Origin: Clostridiales bacterium
GTDB lineage: Bacteria; Bacillota; Clostridia; Lachnospirales; WQUN01
DNA: 5,676 nt
Direction of reading: 5' to 3'
Assembly (NCBI GenBank): GCA_031269415.1
Contig: JAISZF010000045.1
Coordinates: 1 to 5,676, forward strand
Of the stretch, positions 3,665-5,676 are shown in pieces (within the stretch, counting starts at the first letter, position 1; each line of letters begins with the position of its first letter). The notes below the pieces were generated by a model that saw only the letters and a program-made list of their open reading frames with translations, made no database searches and was not told the DNA's origin. Position numbers and translations under genes: made by a program.

Positions 3665-5563
3665 ATGCCTATGGGCGGTAAAAGAAAAATGATGACGTCG
3701 ATTATTGGGTTATCACTATCCGGGTTGATAATATCCGGTTCATTGGCGTGGACGAGTCTCAATTCCAACAGGATTAACAGTTGGACCGGGCCGGGTGATG
3801 ATCTGAATCCGACTGCCGCGTACGGCGGCACACTGCACGACGACCATATCGATAACGAGGAAAACAAGGATGTTTATGTCGAGAATTGGGGCCGAAATCC
3901 CATAATTGTGCGCCTGGCCCTGGCGGAGTATATGGAAATCGGCAAAGGGGCGGGCATAAAGAACGAGCCCGATCTTAATCAAGCGATATCTATAGATACC
4001 GCGCATCCTGACGCGAATCTCGACGATCCCGCAAGTTGGACTCCACACGCCGTTCAAAGCGGCGACACAGACCCCGCCAGTCCTGAAGGCGACATATTCC
4101 ACAGATATTGGGAATGGGAGATGGGCGGCCAAAAATATTATTACCCGGCTCCGACGGATAAAAGAGGCAACCTGGACGAGAACGGAATAGACTATGTGGA
4201 TTCCTTAAGCCCCGAGAACCTCGACCCGTCTACAACCGCCGGAGGGGTGTCCGCTGTTAAGCAAACGCTTCCCGTCGATAGCATTATGACGATAGATGAA
4301 TGGAGCGCAATGTCCGCCGATCAGCAGTTAGGGAATTATTGGATTTTGGATTCAGACGGTTACGCGTATTGGGCCGCTCCTTTAGGTTCGGGTGAAGCGA
4401 CAGGTCTGTTGCTGAACAAAGTCGTATTAAAGGAAAAACCCGCAGAGGATTATTATTACGGTATAAACGTTCAAGCCCATATAGCCTCGCTGGACGCCTC
4501 GCCTTCGACCGCCTCCGAGTTGACAAGCACCCCGGTTTATGATAATTACGAGGTTTTACTGCAAACAGCTACTGAAAAGGGTAAAACACTCATAAATAGG
4601 ATTGTCGAAGCGGCAGCGGCTTCTGAGGAGCCGTTAACAAATACGCCAACCCCTGTACATAGAGAACCAACGGGATCAGCGTCTCCCACTAAAGTACCTG
4701 TACATACATCCACACCGACTTTGACGTATGCGCCTACATTCCCTGCCCAGCCGACATCAACGCCTGTACCTACAGACGCGCCAACTTCGACGCCTGTGCC
4801 TACAGACGCGCCGACATCAACGCCTACGCCTACAGACGCGCCGACATCAACGCCTGTGCCTACAGCCACACCGACATCAACGCCTGTGCCTACAGCTACA
4901 CCGACATCAACGCCTGTGCCTACAGCTACACCGACATCAACGCCTATACCTACAGCTACACCGACATCAACGCCTGTGCCGACATCAACGCCTGTACCTA
5001 CATCTACACCAGTGCCTACAGCTACGTCCACACCGACACCGACACCGTTTGAACCTACAACAGTAACTATTGATTTTTACAGCGCTCCGGAAGGCCAACT
5101 GAAATTGCAGTTATCGAACGTAATAAGTTACGACGACGGAGTAGTTAACTCAGACAATCCGAGCAAGATGCGCAGTAATATGGAACTCGGCGGCAGGATT
5201 ATCGCGGAATCGCCATGTATCGTAACCTATATGAACGCAAAAGCGCGGAATGCTCCTCCGTTTATATTGAAACTCAATCTAACGCAGGAATTATTTGATA
5301 AATACAGCGCCGCGCGTTATTCGTCTGACGATTTGATGAAAGCGTTGGAGGCTGAGGGCGTACAGGATTTTGAAAACCCCGATGACACTTTCTATTGGGC
5401 ATACCTCAAGGAAGCGGGGAATCAGAAAACCGTTGTGGTCGACAAGGGCTTTTACATAATCGGCTATTTTACATCCAAAACCGGGCATCTTGATGATCTT
5501 ATGGACGAAGCCAGCATTTTGAGGAATATTACAGGCACTTTCGCGTATTTTCAAGTAAAATAG
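3665..5563 (+). CDS. Exported BsaA/TasA-like protein with SipW-type signal peptide, Pro/Thr repeat linker and unknown C-terminal domain
   Basis: This 632-residue protein is predicted to be secreted. Residues 5-30 (GKRK, then a hydrophobic stretch ending SGSLAWTSLNS) resemble SipW-dependent signal peptides of TasA/BsaA biofilm matrix proteins. Residues 54-95 (GGTLHDDHID, NKDVYVENWGRNPIIVRLAL, EYMEIGKGAG) and 145-267 (FHRYWEWEMGGQKYY, IMTIDEWSAM, LGNYWILDSDGYAYWAAPL, ATGLLLNKV, YYYGINV) match a BsaA-like family of clostridial surface proteins. Residues 324-465 are a Pro/Thr/Ser linker with eight decamers of the PTSTPVPTAT type. Residues 466-632 form a separate alpha/beta domain that I do not recognise, with a single cysteine at 518. 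There is no LPXTG motif or C-terminal membrane anchor. ATG 3665 is preceded by AAAGGAGGG at 10-base spacing; the in-frame ATG at 3671 fits less well. It has its own strong promoter, and another gene starts 95 bp downstream. A matrix-fibre or adhesion role is inferred. Confidence 0.85.
   Translation: MPMGGKRKMMTSIIGLSLSGLIISGSLAWTSLNSNRINSWTGPGDDLNPTAAYGGTLHDDHIDNEENKDVYVENWGRNPIIVRLALAEYMEIGKGAGIKNEPDLNQAISIDTAHPDANLDDPASWTPHAVQSGDTDPASPEGDIFHRYWEWEMGGQKYYYPAPTDKRGNLDENGIDYVDSLSPENLDPSTTAGGVSAVKQTLPVDSIMTIDEWSAMSADQQLGNYWILDSDGYAYWAAPLGSGEATGLLLNKVVLKEKPAEDYYYGINVQAHIASLDASPSTASELTSTPVYDNYEVLLQTATEKGKTLINRIVEAAAASEEPLTNTPTPVHREPTGSASPTKVPVHTSTPTLTYAPTFPAQPTSTPVPTDAPTSTPVPTDAPTSTPTPTDAPTSTPVPTATPTSTPVPTATPTSTPVPTATPTSTPIPTATPTSTPVPTSTPVPTSTPVPTATSTPTPTPFEPTTVTIDFYSAPEGQLKLQLSNVISYDDGVVNSDNPSKMRSNMELGGRIIAESPCIVTYMNAKARNAPPFILKLNLTQELFDKYSAARYSSDDLMKALEAEGVQDFENPDDTFYWAYLKEAGNQKTVVVDKGFYIIGYFTSKTGHLDDLMDEASILRNITGTFAYFQVK
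4751..4990 (+). repeat. 30-bp in-frame tandem repeat, eight units (Pro/Thr linker)
   Basis: The unit begins CCGACATCAACGCCTGTGCC and continues TACAGCTACA. It starts at 4751, 4781, 4811, 4841, 4871, 4901, 4931 and 4961, each encoding a decamer of the type PTSTPVPTAT or PTSTPVPTDA. The last unit breaks into an 18-base period (PVPTST) that runs to about 5020. The array is in frame, so gain or loss of units would change linker length without a frameshift. Confidence 0.95.
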
Positions 5564-5579
5564 AAGCGCGCGGTATGAT

Positions 5580-5608
5580 ACCCTCGGAAGGGGTTTTCTT
5601 CCGAGGGT
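5580..5608 (+). terminator. Strong intergenic hairpin, weak or partial terminator
   Basis: ACCCTCGGAAG (5580-5590) pairs perfectly with CTTCCGAGGGT (5598-5608) around a 7-base loop, 17 bases after the stop codon. Only a broken U-tract (TATTTAC) follows, so read-through into the next gene is likely. No convincing promoter with enough room for a leader is visible between here and ATG 5659. The hairpin may stabilise the upstream message or lower expression of the downstream gene. Confidence 0.65.
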
Positions 5609-5658
5609 TATTTACAGACAGACGCGTTTCAATGTTTTATTATAAAAGGAGGGTATTT

Positions 5659-5676
5659 ATGACTAAAAAAAGAAAG
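5659..5676 (+). CDS. Start of a further gene (3' partial), probably the same operon
   Basis: ATG 5659 follows AAAGGAGGG with 5 bases between, a strong ribosome binding site, and reads MTKKRK to the end of the window. The Lys/Arg-rich start is what an exported protein's signal peptide would begin with and resembles MGGKRK of the preceding protein. The 12 bases AAAGGAGGGTAT are identical in front of both genes (3646-3657 and 5645-5656). A paralogue of the SipW-type protein, another exported protein or a dedicated signal peptidase are all possible. Six residues cannot decide. Confidence 0.6.

Noticed and set aside
4751..4990. Regular 30-bp repeats as a CRISPR array
   Set aside because: The units are directly adjacent with no unique spacers, are in frame with a coding sequence, and have no cas genes nearby.
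4546..5031. Long minus-strand frame rich in GVDVGVAVGT repeats
   Set aside because: It is the mirror image of the 30-bp Pro/Thr repeat; repeats of this period stay open in other frames. It has no ribosome binding site, and the real gene is on the plus strand.
4728..5066. Plus-strand frame rich in RHQRLCLQ repeats
   Set aside because: Another out-of-frame reading of the same repeat inside the SipW-type gene, with no start signal.
5611..5643. Separate promoter (TTTACA with TTTTAT or TATTAT) for the last gene
   Set aside because: Spacing is 18 or 21 bases with weak -10 boxes, and the start of transcription would fall in or beyond the Shine-Dalgarno sequence.

Overview
The window looks like an accessory or rearranged stretch of a Bacillota (Clostridia-type, probably gut-associated) chromosome. 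The reasons are strong GGAGG ribosome binding sites, TTGACA/TATAAT-like promoters with 17-base spacers, a BlaI/BlaR1 pair, a RelB/DinJ antitoxin, and a SipW-type secreted protein of a kind I know from Lachnospiraceae and Oscillospiraceae. The organism call is inference from gene families; there is no rRNA, tRNA or other taxonomic marker here.

Left part (1-1264), a gene graveyard. The end of an unrecognised plus-strand gene (2-199) is followed by an intact RelB/DinJ-type antitoxin (315-644) with its own promoter. The partner YafQ-type toxin stops after about 32 residues (622-720), exactly where the conserved motif KKRGLDI ends. Next come frameshifted remnants of plus-strand DUF3221-like (729-978) and DUF4362-like (974-1077) coding sequence. 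These abut, head to head, the first 60 or so codons of a minus-strand blaR1 (1264 to about 1080), which itself carries a one-base deletion. At least four genes are therefore broken within about 550 bp.

Middle part (1264-3404, minus strand). blaI (1264-1632) is intact and has a promoter with several ACTAT-type half-sites, including a perfect 14-bp palindrome just downstream of the predicted start of transcription. With its sensor gene broken, this repressor is probably not inducible from this locus. Upstream on the same strand lies a full-length AAA-ATPase-like / PD-(D/E)XK nuclease-like protein (1770-3404), from a widespread multicopy family with no firmly established role.

Right part (3405-5676, plus strand). 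A 260-bp divergent intergenic region holds a predicted minus-strand promoter overlapping a 15-bp palindrome. It also holds a near-consensus plus-strand promoter with an A/T-rich upstream tract, flanked by perfect 11-bp inverted repeats. That promoter drives a 632-residue exported protein with four parts: a SipW-type signal peptide, a BsaA/TasA-like N-terminal module, a Pro/Thr linker built from a 30-bp tandem repeat, and a C-terminal domain I cannot place. After a strong hairpin, a second gene begins at 5659 with the same 12-base Shine-Dalgarno context and a Lys/Arg-rich start. This suggests a surface or matrix protein operon that continues beyond the window.
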